From assembly GCA_964344335.1 (NCBI GenBank), contig CAYFMW010000016.1, forward strand, positions 1 to 36,008: a stretch of DNA of 36,008 nucleotides, written 5' to 3'. The notes beneath the pieces were generated by a model. The model was given only the letters and a program-made list of their open reading frames with translations. It was not told where the DNA came from and searched no databases. Source of the stretch: RUG11894 sp964344335. GTDB taxonomy: Bacteria > Bacillota > Clostridia > Peptostreptococcales > Anaerovoracaceae. Below are positions 15,490 to 24,732 of the stretch, piece by piece (the stretch's first letter is position 1; the number at the start of each line of letters is the position of its first letter). The translations under genes were made by a program, and so were the position numbers.

Positions 15490-16308
15490 CTATTCGGTGG
15501 GGCTGAAAGCCAGATAGCCGTCGTTGCCCACTCTGATGACCCCCCTGCTGACATCCTGGCGATAGAGCTCCTGAAGGAGCTTCTGCAGACTCTCCATATT
15601 CTCCGTGATATTTGAAGGCGTACCTTCGCAGTAGAGTTCATCGTATATGTATGCTCGTATTATCACCGTCGAAAAGTCGACGCGCTTAAAGTAAATGTCG
15701 TTCTCTTCGACCATCTGAAGCAACTCCAGAGTATCGGTGAGCATGTAAGCCTGATCCACCTGCAGGGGCTTTCCGGGGGTCATGTCGCTGATAGACATAT
15801 TCCCCAGCAGTGGCAGTGCGGGCTCGATATCGCTTATGCGCAGCACCATGCCGGAGCTGTCTATCAGCACATACTGCTTTTCGTAGGGAACGGCCGCATA
15901 TTCCACCCTCTCGGTTATGTTTATTTCAATGGTATCCGGAAGCCTCCTTCGGATATCCGCAAGCTTTATATAGGGGTCCTCGAGGAGCTTATCTCTGGCG
16001 GGTCTGGTCTTGATCTCAAAAAACAGATTGACGCCGGTCTGAAGGCCGGACATGTCTATTATCTGAGCGGGAGTATAGAACATATTGCCGCTTACCTTAA
16101 AATTCTTTAAGGTAAAATATGAGGAATCCATCCCGCGATATATCAAAAAACAGGCAATACAAAAAAGCAGGAAGCGCAGGAAGTAAAATTTGCGTCTGCG
16201 TTTCTTCTTTCTGGGCTTGCTGCTCTTAGGCCGGGGCTTTTCGAACTCCGAAAAGTCATCCTCCGAGAGCCGCTCATTTTTTTCTTTTTGCTCACTATAA
16301 TCGCTCAT
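15490..16308 (-). CDS. ftsQ: Cell division protein FtsQ/DivIB
   Basis: 272 residues. A basic, low-complexity cytoplasmic tail (PKSSKPRKKKRRRK) is followed by one transmembrane helix (about 45-62, FLRFLLFCIACFLIYRG). Next come the extracytoplasmic POTRA domain (YFTLKNFKVSGNMFYTPAQI, about 66-135) and the beta domain. This is the standard FtsQ/DivIB layout. The protein links FtsL and the septal transpeptidase in the FtsQLB (DivIB-FtsL-DivIC) complex. It starts 2 bases after the murG stop, so it is co-transcribed and probably translationally coupled. No DivIC gene is visible nearby. Confidence 0.92.
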   Translation of the reverse strand: MSDYSEQKEKNERLSEDDFSEFEKPRPKSSKPRKKKRRRKFYFLRFLLFCIACFLIYRGMDSSYFTLKNFKVSGNMFYTPAQIIDMSGLQTGVNLFFEIKTRPARDKLLEDPYIKLADIRRRLPDTIEINITERVEYAAVPYEKQYVLIDSSGMVLRISDIEPALPLLGNMSISDMTPGKPLQVDQAYMLTDTLELLQMVEENDIYFKRVDFSTVIIRAYIYDELYCEGTPSNITENMESLQKLLQELYRQDVSRGVIRVGNDGYLAFSPTE

Positions 16309-16310
16309 TC

Positions 16311-17411
16311 CTAAATTTTAATATGTTCGTAGATAATGTCAACAGCATTGAAAATTCCTATCTTCTTAGCGCTCTGTGCCATAAAGTTAAGTCTCTCTCT
16401 GTTTAATATAAGTTGCATCAGGGCTGATGTGAATATCCTCAAATCCCCGCGGATAGCTTCCTCCTCTATCATGAGCGCTGCGGATGCATCCGAGAGAGCC
16501 TTTGCGTTGTGATGCTGATGATTGTTCGTCACATTAGGAGAGGGAACGAGCACGGAGGGCTTTCCGCAGGCGACAATCTCCGAGACGGCGCTGCCGCCCG
16601 CCCTGCTTATCACTAAATCGGCGGCGCACATCAGCGTCGGCATGTTTTCGGCATAGTCGATAAGCTGCACAAAATCCTTGGCTTCGGCCACCACGGACAG
16701 CTTTTCCCTAACCTCGTCATAATAGCGCTTTCCGGTAACAAAATAGAGCTTTACACCGCGCGGAGCGTCCGCGAGCGCCTTCACAAGGTCAATTATCGCA
16801 TCATTCAGGACAGCTGCACCGAGGCTCCCGCCGGTCGCCAGCAGCATAAAATCGCTCGGTTCAAGGCCCAGCTTAGCTCTTGCATCCTGCACATCTTCTA
16901 TTAAAAATTCCTTGCGTATCGGATTTCCGCTCAGAACGAGCTTATCCTTGCTGTCGAAATAATTGCGCGATTCCTCAAAGGATATGAATATCTTTTCCAC
17001 ATAGTTCTGAAGCATCTTGTTGGCCACCCCGGGGATTACATTCTGCTCGTGTATAAAGCAGCGCACGCCCATCTTGGAGGCCTTGCGAAGGAAGATACCG
17101 CTAACATAGCCGCCCGTTCCTATAACCAGATCCGGATTGAACTCCTTTATAATCTCCTCGCTCTGCTTTCCGCCGCTGTAGATATCGGATAGCGTCTTAA
17201 AATTCTTCAGCAGATTCCTTCGGTCGAATCCGCTGGCGTCTATCCCCTTGATATCGTAACCCGCTCCGGCTATCAGTTTCTGTTCCATCCCCTGCTTGGT
17301 TCCCACAAAGAGAATCTCGGCATCGGGATTCATCCTGCGAATCTTATCCGCAATCGCAATTGCAGGATATATATGCCCGCCCGTACCTGCGCAGCTCATT
17401 ATAACTTTCAT
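16311..17411 (-). CDS. murG: UDP-GlcNAc transferase MurG (lipid I to lipid II)
   Basis: 366 residues. GT28-type glycosyltransferase that adds GlcNAc to lipid I on the inner membrane face to make lipid II. The N-terminal glycine-rich loop reads MSCAGTGGHIYPAIAIA, a second one VIGTGGYVSG, and the donor-binding C-terminal domain has ATGGSLGAAVLND and CAADLVISRAGGSAVSEIVACGKPSVLVPSP. All hallmark motifs are present. It lies 12 bases after ftsW and 2 bases before ftsQ. Confidence 0.97.
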   Translation of the reverse strand: MKVIMSCAGTGGHIYPAIAIADKIRRMNPDAEILFVGTKQGMEQKLIAGAGYDIKGIDASGFDRRNLLKNFKTLSDIYSGGKQSEEIIKEFNPDLVIGTGGYVSGIFLRKASKMGVRCFIHEQNVIPGVANKMLQNYVEKIFISFEESRNYFDSKDKLVLSGNPIRKEFLIEDVQDARAKLGLEPSDFMLLATGGSLGAAVLNDAIIDLVKALADAPRGVKLYFVTGKRYYDEVREKLSVVAEAKDFVQLIDYAENMPTLMCAADLVISRAGGSAVSEIVACGKPSVLVPSPNVTNNHQHHNAKALSDASAALMIEEEAIRGDLRIFTSALMQLILNRERLNFMAQSAKKIGIFNAVDIIYEHIKI

Positions 17412-17423
17412 AGAGCGACCTCC

Positions 17424-18560
17424 TTATTCGTCCTGCGCGGATTGCCGCGAAATATTAAAGCAGATTCCCACAAGGGAAAGCATTATAACCGTAGCGTTTC
17501 CTCCCAGGGATATAAACGGCAGGATCACGCCGGTGGGGAAAAACGACGCCGATATAACCGCTATGTTGAGCATGACCTGCAGCGAAAGAAGCAGGCCCAC
17601 TCCGGCGGCCAGGAGCATGCCGTAGTAATCCGGAGCCTTTATGGCCACCCTGAAGCAGCGCCAAATCAGCAGCATATAGACGGCCATCAGAACGAGGACT
17701 CCTATCAGCCCCAGCTCCTCGCCTATAATAGCGAGAATAAAATCGTTCGGCGCATCAGGCAGATACAGGGCTTTCTGAATGCTTCTTCCGAGCCCCACCC
17801 CGGTAACCCCACCGCTTCCGAGAGCCAACAGGGACTGAACGACCTGATAACCGTCGCCGAGCATGTCGCTGAAGGGATCGAATATTATCTTAACTCTTTT
17901 GAGCACATAGCCGCCCTTAGCCGCTACTATTCCCGCGAAGCCGGCTGCTCCCGCTACTACACTGAGCAGCACCCAGCGCAGCTTTAATCCGGCCATAAAC
18001 ATCATCCCCACGCCAAGCATGGCAACTATGCCCATGGTGGAAACATTGGGCTGCTTCGCAATAAGCAAGCTTATTATTCCGAGTATCAATACCATTGGAG
18101 CGATGCCGTCCTTGACCCTGTTTATCTTGTCCGTATCGTCCCCGTAGAATTTTGCTATAAATAGTATAAGACTGAATTTTATAACCTCTCCGGGCATCAC
18201 CGTAAAATACTTAAAATCCAGCCATCTGCGGGCATTCCTTATGGGCACTCCAAGGGGGGAAAACACGAGGACAAGCAATATAAACCCCACCGCCAGCGCC
18301 GGGATTGCCATCCTTTTTAACTGATGATAATCGAAAAAAGCGAAGAATGCGAAGGCTATCCATCCGAGTATCATCCACATTGCATCCTGCTTAAGAAAGC
18401 TGTACTCGTTTCCGTGCTTGCTAAGGGATAGATAATAACTCGCGGAAAACACCATGACCGTCCCGAAAAGCGAGAGTGCCAGAGTAAGGCCGAGAAGGAG
18501 GAAATCTCCTTCGGGCTTTTTCTTGATTACTTTTTGTCCCCTTACTTTCTTCGCTTCCAC
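17424..18560 (-). CDS. ftsW: Septal glycosyltransferase FtsW (SEDS family)
   Basis: 378 residues with about ten hydrophobic helices. SEDS-family peptidoglycan polymerase acting with the class B PBP at the septum. Family motifs are FSASYY in the first helix, NARRWLDFKYFTVMPGEVIKFSLI, GDGYQVVQSLLALGSGGVTGVGLG, PDAPNDFILAIIGEELGLIG and PFISLGGN. The start is GTG at 18558-18560, supported by GAGGAAAA directly upstream. The gene begins 6 bases after murD. Its place between murD and murG favours FtsW/SpoVE over RodA; vegetative and sporulation paralogues cannot be told apart by sequence alone. Confidence 0.95.
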   Translation of the reverse strand: MEAKKVRGQKVIKKKPEGDFLLLGLTLALSLFGTVMVFSASYYLSLSKHGNEYSFLKQDAMWMILGWIAFAFFAFFDYHQLKRMAIPALAVGFILLVLVFSPLGVPIRNARRWLDFKYFTVMPGEVIKFSLILFIAKFYGDDTDKINRVKDGIAPMVLILGIISLLIAKQPNVSTMGIVAMLGVGMMFMAGLKLRWVLLSVVAGAAGFAGIVAAKGGYVLKRVKIIFDPFSDMLGDGYQVVQSLLALGSGGVTGVGLGRSIQKALYLPDAPNDFILAIIGEELGLIGVLVLMAVYMLLIWRCFRVAIKAPDYYGMLLAAGVGLLLSLQVMLNIAVISASFFPTGVILPFISLGGNATVIMLSLVGICFNISRQSAQDE

Positions 18561-18566
18561 TTTTCC

Positions 18567-19910
18567 TCACAGTGCCTTGACCAAGCTCTTAAATTCCTTG
18601 CCGCGTTCCTCGTAGTTTGTATACATACCCCAGCTTGCACAGGCAGGAGAAAGAAGAACGCTGTCGCCCGCCTCCGCCAGCTCCGCGGCCCTTTTTACAG
18701 CGTCGCCCATGCTGAGCGAAAAAGTTATTTTATCCTCATCGAAGCCGCAAGCTATAGCCGAAGCTGCAAAGCGCTCCGCCGTCGCTCCCAGTAGCAGCAA
18801 ATGCTTTACTCTTCCCTCAAAAGATTCTATCAACTCCGTGAAATCCGAATTCTTTTCGTAGCCGCCTGCAATCAGAATTATAGGCGGATTTACTGCCTCT
18901 ATCGCCTTGATTGCGGAATCCGGATTAGTAGCCTTCGAATCGTTTATATAGCGCACGCCGTCGAGTTCCCGTACAAATTCCATCCTGTGCTCCACGCCCT
19001 TAAACTCTCGCAGCACCGATGCAATCCTGTCCGCATCTATCCCGGCCGAAAAGCTGATTGCGGTCGCAGCAAGGGCATTCTCCAGATTGTGAGCCCCCGG
19101 TATATATATATCCTTTGTCTCAATAATCTCTATCTCCTTGCCATCCGCATCTATGCACATCACCCCGCCGCGAACGAAGGCGCAGGGCGGCTCGGGCCTA
19201 AATTTCCTCGAAAAGGCGAACTGTCTCGCAGCGCATTCCTTTGCCAGCTTCAGCGTTTCCGAATCGTCGGCGTTGTACACGAATATATCGTCTTTCGTTT
19301 GATTGGCAAATATCCTCGCCTTCATTCGGATGTACTCATCGAAGCTTCCGTGCCGATCGAGATGATCGGGTGTCAAATTGAGTATGGCCGAAATGAAGGG
19401 TCTGAAACTCCCGACAGTCTCCAGCTGAAAGCTCGAAACCTCCGTAATCATATAAGTGTCCTCGTCAGCTTCCAGAGCTCTCGAGGATGCCGCTGTGCCG
19501 ATATTTCCCACAACTTCTGCCTTAAGCCCCGCAGCCTTGAACATCTCGCCGCTCAGTTCTGTCGTCGTAGTCTTTCCGTTCGTCCCAGTAATCGCGACAA
19601 ATATTCCCCTGCAATTTTCGAAGGCGGCTTCGAGCTCTCCCGTAACACGGACGCCCAGCGCGCGGGCCCTCTTCGCGAGATCTCCCTCTGCGGAGATGCC
19701 GGGACTCAATAAAAGCTCGTCGAATCTCTCAAGCTCCGGAGCTTCCCCGAAAATCAAATTTACTCCCATAGATTCAAGTTCCGAGAGCAGATCTGCATCG
19801 AAAGAGGCGCGGGGCTTGCAATCCCAGCAGCACAGCTCGTTTAATCCCGCGAGCATCTTCGCGGATGCATAGCCGGATCTTCCCAATCCGGCAATTAAAA
19901 CCTTCTTCAT
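18567..19910 (-). CDS. murD: UDP-MurNAc-L-alanine:D-glutamate ligase MurD
   Basis: 447 residues, normal length. ATP-dependent ligase that adds D-Glu to UDP-MurNAc-L-Ala. Residues 1-90 form the nucleotide-sugar domain (VLIAGLGRSGYASAKML). The central ATPase has P-loop AITGTNGKTTTTEL (about 110) and LNLTPDHLDRHGS. The C-terminal domain contains HRMEFVRELDGVRYINDSKATNPDSA. GAGG precedes the ATG by about 7 bases. Gaps are 20 bases from mraY and 6 bases to ftsW. Confidence 0.97.
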   Translation of the reverse strand: MKKVLIAGLGRSGYASAKMLAGLNELCCWDCKPRASFDADLLSELESMGVNLIFGEAPELERFDELLLSPGISAEGDLAKRARALGVRVTGELEAAFENCRGIFVAITGTNGKTTTTELSGEMFKAAGLKAEVVGNIGTAASSRALEADEDTYMITEVSSFQLETVGSFRPFISAILNLTPDHLDRHGSFDEYIRMKARIFANQTKDDIFVYNADDSETLKLAKECAARQFAFSRKFRPEPPCAFVRGGVMCIDADGKEIEIIETKDIYIPGAHNLENALAATAISFSAGIDADRIASVLREFKGVEHRMEFVRELDGVRYINDSKATNPDSAIKAIEAVNPPIILIAGGYEKNSDFTELIESFEGRVKHLLLLGATAERFAASAIACGFDEDKITFSLSMGDAVKRAAELAEAGDSVLLSPACASWGMYTNYEERGKEFKSLVKAL

Positions 19911-19930
19911 GAGTCAGCCTCGAAATGTTT

Positions 19931-20860
19931 CTAAAATATCGCTATGGTGAGCGCGCACAGCAGCGCGGTCACGATTGAAAATACTCCGACGACCTTGGTC
20001 TCCTTCCATCCGCCCATCTCGAAATGATGATGGAGCGGAGACATGCGGAAAAATCGCTTCCCGTTGCATGTTTGAAAGACGACGACCTGTATTATAACCG
20101 AAAGTGCCTCAAGTACATATATTCCGCCCGCAATCGGAAGCGCGGCTTCCATATTGGAGCATATCGCGCCTGCGGCCAATGCCCCTCCGAGCGCCATGGA
20201 GCCGGTATCTCCCATAAAGAGCTTCGCGGGATGCCTGTTGAAAACCAAAAACCCGAGGCAAGATCCGCAGATTATTATAAAAAACAGAGAGATATCCCCT
20301 TCCGTTATTACAGCAAAGCAGCAGGCCACTATCGCGGTTACGCTGCTTGCAAGCCCGTCCAGGCCGTCGGTCAGGTTCACGGCATTGACCATGGCCAGAA
20401 TCATGAAGACTGCAAAGGGAATATACCATCTTCCCATATCCAAAAGTCCGCCTTCAAACGGAAGTATTATTGAAGCGCCCCGGCTGTAGCCGTAATATGC
20501 GAGCCCGAAGGAAAAAATCAACTGCAGGGCTATTTTTTGAAGTGCCGAGAGGCCGAGATTTCGCTTTTTAACCACCTTAAGCCAATCGTCGGCAAAGCCC
20601 ACAAAGCCGAAGGCGAGGGTCGAAAGCAGCATCACAATCATATCCGCGCTGCGCGAAAAAAGCAGCCCGAAGATTACAGCGGTGGCTATCATTGAAAGCC
20701 CGCCCATGGTCGGAGTGCCCGCTTTGGATAAATGCGATTCGGGTCCGTCCTCCCTTATGCTCTGCCCTGCGCGCAGTCTCCTGAGCATAGGTATCTCAAG
20801 TTTAGTCAGCAGACAGGAGACGGCAAAAGCTGTGAACCCTGCAATGATTGTCTTAATCAC
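19931..20860 (-). CDS. mraY: Phospho-MurNAc-pentapeptide transferase MraY
   Basis: 309 residues with about ten membrane helices. It transfers phospho-MurNAc-pentapeptide to undecaprenyl phosphate to make lipid I. Visible catalytic motifs are FADDWLKVVKKRNLGLS, MVNAVNLTDGLDGLA, FMGDTGSMALGG and the C-terminal SPLHHHFEMGGWKE. The ATG overlaps the murF stop (ATGA), so the two are translationally coupled. Confidence 0.98.
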   Translation of the reverse strand: MIKTIIAGFTAFAVSCLLTKLEIPMLRRLRAGQSIREDGPESHLSKAGTPTMGGLSMIATAVIFGLLFSRSADMIVMLLSTLAFGFVGFADDWLKVVKKRNLGLSALQKIALQLIFSFGLAYYGYSRGASIILPFEGGLLDMGRWYIPFAVFMILAMVNAVNLTDGLDGLASSVTAIVACCFAVITEGDISLFFIIICGSCLGFLVFNRHPAKLFMGDTGSMALGGALAAGAICSNMEAALPIAGGIYVLEALSVIIQVVVFQTCNGKRFFRMSPLHHHFEMGGWKETKVVGVFSIVTALLCALTIAIF

Positions 20861-22281
20861 TTAGATTCCCCCTCTTCCCTGTCTCTCAGCTCTGCTTTGA
20901 GCCTCTGTGCCATATCCGCAACGCCGGTGATATTGCTGCCCTTTATCAGAACCGCATCGCCCGGCCCTATATCCCTCATTATCCTCTCCTCAACCAATTC
21001 GAGTTTCTCACTGTAAATTATCTGAATGTCGTTCTTGTAGGAAGCCGGCTGAACATATGCCTTCGCCCGCGCTCCGATCGCATAGAGTTTATCCACGGTC
21101 GAGCTTGCAATCCTTATTCCTACAGCCTCGTGCCCCGCCTGTTCGCCGCTTCCAAGCTCCAGCATATCGGCCAATATAGCTATTTTCCGCTCCGCCCTCA
21201 ACTTATCGAAGGCATCCAAAGCCGCCTTCATGGACTCGGGGCTGGCGTTGTAGCTGTCGTCAATAAGCAGAACACCCGCAATATCTGACATCTCAAGCCT
21301 GCGCGGATTGTGACCCGGCTCGGAAAGAGCCTCGGCAGCGGCCTCAAGCTCCACCCCGTAAACCAGTCCTACCGCCGCTGCCAGTGCCGCATTAATCGCA
21401 TTATGAGTCCCGAGAACGGGCATATTTACAACTTGGCGCGAAGTCCCGTATTCCAGAGCAAAGCTTATGCCGCCGCTCTCGCAAGCCCGCAGGCTCCTCA
21501 CCCGCAGGTCGCAATGCTCGGAACTGCCTACCGAGAACATCCTGAATTCACCGCCGGTGCGCCTGGCTATTTCGCTTTCGCTCAGGTAATCGCTGTCCGC
21601 ATTATATATCAAAATATTTTCTTTTGAAAAATTCTTTGTAATCTGAAGCTTGCCGTCCGCAATCGCATCGCGGCTACCCAGCTTTTCCAGATGAGATGTT
21701 CCAATATATGTGATTACGCCCGTCTCGGGGAATATCCAATCCACATATTCACCGATCTCACCGGGCCTGTCCATTCCCATCTCGAAGACGGCTATCTCTG
21801 TGGACTCGTCCGTCTGAAAACATGTAAGGCAGATTCCCAGATGAGTGTTTAAGTTTTTCTGAGAACTCACCACATTATAACGCTCTGCAAGAATGGCTGC
21901 TGCATAGCTCTTAGTGGAAGTTTTCCCTATGCTCCCCGTAATCGCCACCCTTCGCAGTGGGAAGCGGTCTATATAGGCCGCCGCCATCCGCTTAAAGCCC
22001 TCGGCGCTGTCTTCGACGAGCATAACCGTGGCGTCGGGGTCGCGCTCGATCATCTCCACAGCCCTCCACTCATCGGACATCAGGAAGATTCTGCAACCGC
22101 GCTCATAAGCATCCATTGCATAATTATGACCGTCGTCTCTTTCTCCGACTACGCAGACGAACATATCCCCTGCCGAGCATTCTCTCGAGTCTATCTTTAC
22201 ACCGAAAGCGACGGCATCCGCGTTTCCCCTAAGCGAGGCCCCCGCCGCGCGCGCCAGAAATTTCACATCTGTAGCCTTCAT
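20857..22281 (-). CDS. murF: UDP-MurNAc-tripeptide:D-Ala-D-Ala ligase MurF
   Basis: 474 residues. It adds D-Ala-D-Ala to UDP-MurNAc-tripeptide. The N-terminal MurF-type domain has KIDSRECSAGDMFVCVVGERDDGH. The P-loop is AITGSIGKTSTKSYAAAIL (about 134), followed by FEMGMDRPGEIGEY and NAINAALAAAVGLVYGV. The C-terminal domain carries LIDDSYNASPESMKAALD and the closing AVLIKGSNITGVADM. It overlaps the transpeptidase gene at its 5' end and mraY at its 3' end, each by an ATGA. MurE, normally encoded just upstream, is missing here. Confidence 0.97.
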   Translation of the reverse strand: MKATDVKFLARAAGASLRGNADAVAFGVKIDSRECSAGDMFVCVVGERDDGHNYAMDAYERGCRIFLMSDEWRAVEMIERDPDATVMLVEDSAEGFKRMAAAYIDRFPLRRVAITGSIGKTSTKSYAAAILAERYNVVSSQKNLNTHLGICLTCFQTDESTEIAVFEMGMDRPGEIGEYVDWIFPETGVITYIGTSHLEKLGSRDAIADGKLQITKNFSKENILIYNADSDYLSESEIARRTGGEFRMFSVGSSEHCDLRVRSLRACESGGISFALEYGTSRQVVNMPVLGTHNAINAALAAAVGLVYGVELEAAAEALSEPGHNPRRLEMSDIAGVLLIDDSYNASPESMKAALDAFDKLRAERKIAILADMLELGSGEQAGHEAVGIRIASSTVDKLYAIGARAKAYVQPASYKNDIQIIYSEKLELVEERIMRDIGPGDAVLIKGSNITGVADMAQRLKAELRDREEGESK

Positions 22282-24347
22282 TGCTCTCCTCCGTCTTCCT
22301 CGACGATATCCGAGGTTATTTCATCCTCCGGATTCGACAAGATTTCATAATAAAGCGTAACTTCGTAACCCTCGGACACTTCCGTCCCCGGCTTGGGGAA
22401 CTGATCGACTACAATAAGCGAGGCGTTTGTTTCTATTGCGGGCGACAGCTGCGCCGAAAGTCCCTGCGCCTCCAGCAAGCCCATTGCGTCCTCGGCATCC
22501 TTGCCCACGAGATCCGGAACTTTAATCCTCAACTTGTTGAGAGCCTTAAGCTCCTCCTCGCTGTACTGAGGAGCGATGCCCATGTAATGAAGCACCCTCT
22601 CCATTATATTTATAGCGCATGGTCCTGCGGTCAGGCTTCCGTACAACACACCCTTGGGAGTGTCACAAATTACGAGTATGCAAAATTTGGGGTCATCGAC
22701 CGGCGCCACGCCTATAAATGAACCGTAAACATCCGTCTCCGAATATCCGCCGCCCTCGGGCTTGTTCGCGGTTCCCGTCTTTCCCCCTATCCTGTATCCG
22801 GGAACCTTAAGCCCCCCTCCTCCGGTTGTCAGAAGCGCCTCCTCCATTATGGAGAGCATGTCGCTCGCGGTCTGTTCGGAGATGCTGCGGCTCTTTATTT
22901 TAGGTTCCACCTTCATAATGCTGTTTCCTTCCGAATCCAAAAGTTCCGAAACGAAATGAGGCTGCATCAGGTAACCCTTGTTCGCCATGGAGCACACGGA
23001 CGAAAGAAGAGAGATGGGAGTGACGGCTATGCCCTGCCCGTAAGACATGGTCGCAAGTCCCACCGGACCTGCCGTACTCTTTGGCTGAAGTATATTGCTG
23101 CCCTCACCCGGGAAATCGACACCCGTCCTCTCGGTAACACCGAAGGCGTCGAGCCCCTCGTAGTACTTAGTAAGACCTATTCGCCTGGAAAGCTCCACCA
23201 TAACGGGGTTGCAGGAGTTCTGAACCGCCTGCGAAAGAGTCTGCACCCCGTGTTTGCGGGGGTAGTACCAGCATTTAATATCCCAGTCGGCAACCTGTAT
23301 CTTGCCGTCGCAGGTGAATTTCTCGCCCGGGTAGGTGACCCCCTCGTCGAGTGCGATGGCAGTAGTCAGAAGTTTGAATGTCGAACCCGGCTCGTATGTG
23401 TCATTTATGAGGGAATTTCTCCACTGCTGATTCCAATATATCAGTTTTTCCTCATCGCTGAAGCCTGCAAAGGCCTCGGCATCCTCCGCCAGAGGCGCTC
23501 TGGGGTCGTTCGGGTCGTATTCGCCGGTCTGAGCGCAGGCAAGTATTTCGAATGTCTTCGGATCCATTATCAGGCAAGCGACTTTTTTGGATTGCGTGCG
23601 CTCCTTGCAGGCAGCTATCTCCTGCATGGCTATGTACTGTATATTCTGATCCAGCGTGAGCCTGACCGTATATCCGTCCTCCGCACCGAAGTAGCTGTCC
23701 CTGCCGTATGCGAGGGTGTTTTTCCTTATATCCTTGTTCTTAATCCAGCGTCCGTCGAGCCCGGAAAGCTTGCTGTTGTATTCCAGCTCGATGCCGGAAA
23801 GGCCTACATTATCGTCGGTGGTGCTCCCCAGAATGTGAGATGCAAATGCCCCCAGGGGATAGTACCTCTTAGCGTCTATGCTTATCTCAACACCGACAAA
23901 GGCCTGCTCCCGTATTTTTTCCGCGGTCTCGTCGTCGACATTTTTAGCGAGTTTGAGTAGCCTTTTATCGGAATCTATAACCTCCATTACCTTCTCGTAG
24001 CTCATGGAGAGTATTTCCGAAAGAGCTTTCGCCTCAAGCTGCGTGTTCAATTCGCATTCTTCGGGGGTTTCACCGTTGTTTTTGATGCTCTCAGGCCTTA
24101 TCCAAACGGTATTGGTGGTGGCGCTTATCGCAAGTTCGTTGCCCTTGCTGTCGACAATCTTGCCGCGGGTTGCAGGTATAGTGGTATCCAGAGTCTGTTG
24201 CCTCCTGGCTTGATCCGCATACTCTTCCCCCTTTATTATCATATGCCAACCGAGCCTTACCGCCAGAATTGCAAAAAGCGCTGCAGTCAGCGCGAATACA
24301 AACATAATTCTGAACCTGTGCCTGTTCTCGGTCTTTACCCTCTTCAT
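22278..24347 (-). CDS. Class B PBP, SpoVD/FtsI-type transpeptidase with one PASTA domain
   Basis: 689 residues from the ATG at 24345-24347; a TTG three codons upstream opens the frame but has no ribosome binding site. One N-terminal membrane helix (about 13-32) precedes the dimerisation domain (TTIPATRGKIVDSKGNELA). The transpeptidase has catalytic STFK at 322-325, SCN at 378-380 and KTG at 523-525. One PASTA domain (about 609-670, KVPDLVGKDAEDAMGLLEAQG) lies at the C-terminus. A single PASTA resembles SpoVD of Bacillus more than the two-PASTA PBP2B; which of the two roles it fills cannot be decided here. It crosslinks septal (or spore) peptidoglycan together with FtsW/SpoVE. Confidence 0.93.
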   Translation of the reverse strand: MKRVKTENRHRFRIMFVFALTAALFAILAVRLGWHMIIKGEEYADQARRQQTLDTTIPATRGKIVDSKGNELAISATTNTVWIRPESIKNNGETPEECELNTQLEAKALSEILSMSYEKVMEVIDSDKRLLKLAKNVDDETAEKIREQAFVGVEISIDAKRYYPLGAFASHILGSTTDDNVGLSGIELEYNSKLSGLDGRWIKNKDIRKNTLAYGRDSYFGAEDGYTVRLTLDQNIQYIAMQEIAACKERTQSKKVACLIMDPKTFEILACAQTGEYDPNDPRAPLAEDAEAFAGFSDEEKLIYWNQQWRNSLINDTYEPGSTFKLLTTAIALDEGVTYPGEKFTCDGKIQVADWDIKCWYYPRKHGVQTLSQAVQNSCNPVMVELSRRIGLTKYYEGLDAFGVTERTGVDFPGEGSNILQPKSTAGPVGLATMSYGQGIAVTPISLLSSVCSMANKGYLMQPHFVSELLDSEGNSIMKVEPKIKSRSISEQTASDMLSIMEEALLTTGGGGLKVPGYRIGGKTGTANKPEGGGYSETDVYGSFIGVAPVDDPKFCILVICDTPKGVLYGSLTAGPCAINIMERVLHYMGIAPQYSEEELKALNKLRIKVPDLVGKDAEDAMGLLEAQGLSAQLSPAIETNASLIVVDQFPKPGTEVSEGYEVTLYYEILSNPEDEITSDIVEEDGGEQ

Positions 24348-24399
24348 ATCCCGCAAATAAAAATCAACGCGTACCGTTTAGGGACGCGCCGCTCTTAAA

Positions 24400-24732
24400 T
24401 CAGTTATAGGCAGACTCCTTTAGCGCGAACGCGAAGTCCTCTATATTATCCGCATCAGGGTGCAGGTAGACGATTCTGTCGAACTCCGGGTATACCAAGC
24501 CGAGTTCGAAAGCCCTGCTCTCGAGGTTGGTGATATTGGCAGCCCTCTTTATCTGCAGCTGAAGATCCTGAACTTCCCTCAGCTCCTCCGATATCGCCGC
24601 ATTCATCATGTTTATCTCGTACTGTATCTTGGAATTGTACGCGGTAATTCCGATGAATGAGATGAGCAGCAGAAAAATGAATACGATTCCGAAAACTATT
24701 TTCGCTTTGTAACCCTTTTCAAGCTTAGTCAT
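24400..24732 (-). CDS. ftsL: FtsL-like septum initiator
   Basis: 110 residues: a short basic cytoplasmic end, one membrane helix (about 11-31, KIVFGIVFIFLLLISFIGIT), then a coiled coil (QYEINMMNAAISEELREVQDLQLQIKRA) and the motif ITNLESRAFELGLVYP typical of FtsL/DivIC proteins. It should join FtsQ/DivIB in the divisome. Sequence conservation in this family is low, so the call leans on topology, the motif and the position between rsmH and the transpeptidase. It overlaps rsmH by 4 bases (ATGA). Confidence 0.85.
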   Translation of the reverse strand: MTKLEKGYKAKIVFGIVFIFLLLISFIGITAYNSKIQYEINMMNAAISEELREVQDLQLQIKRAANITNLESRAFELGLVYPEFDRIVYLHPDADNIEDFAFALKESAYN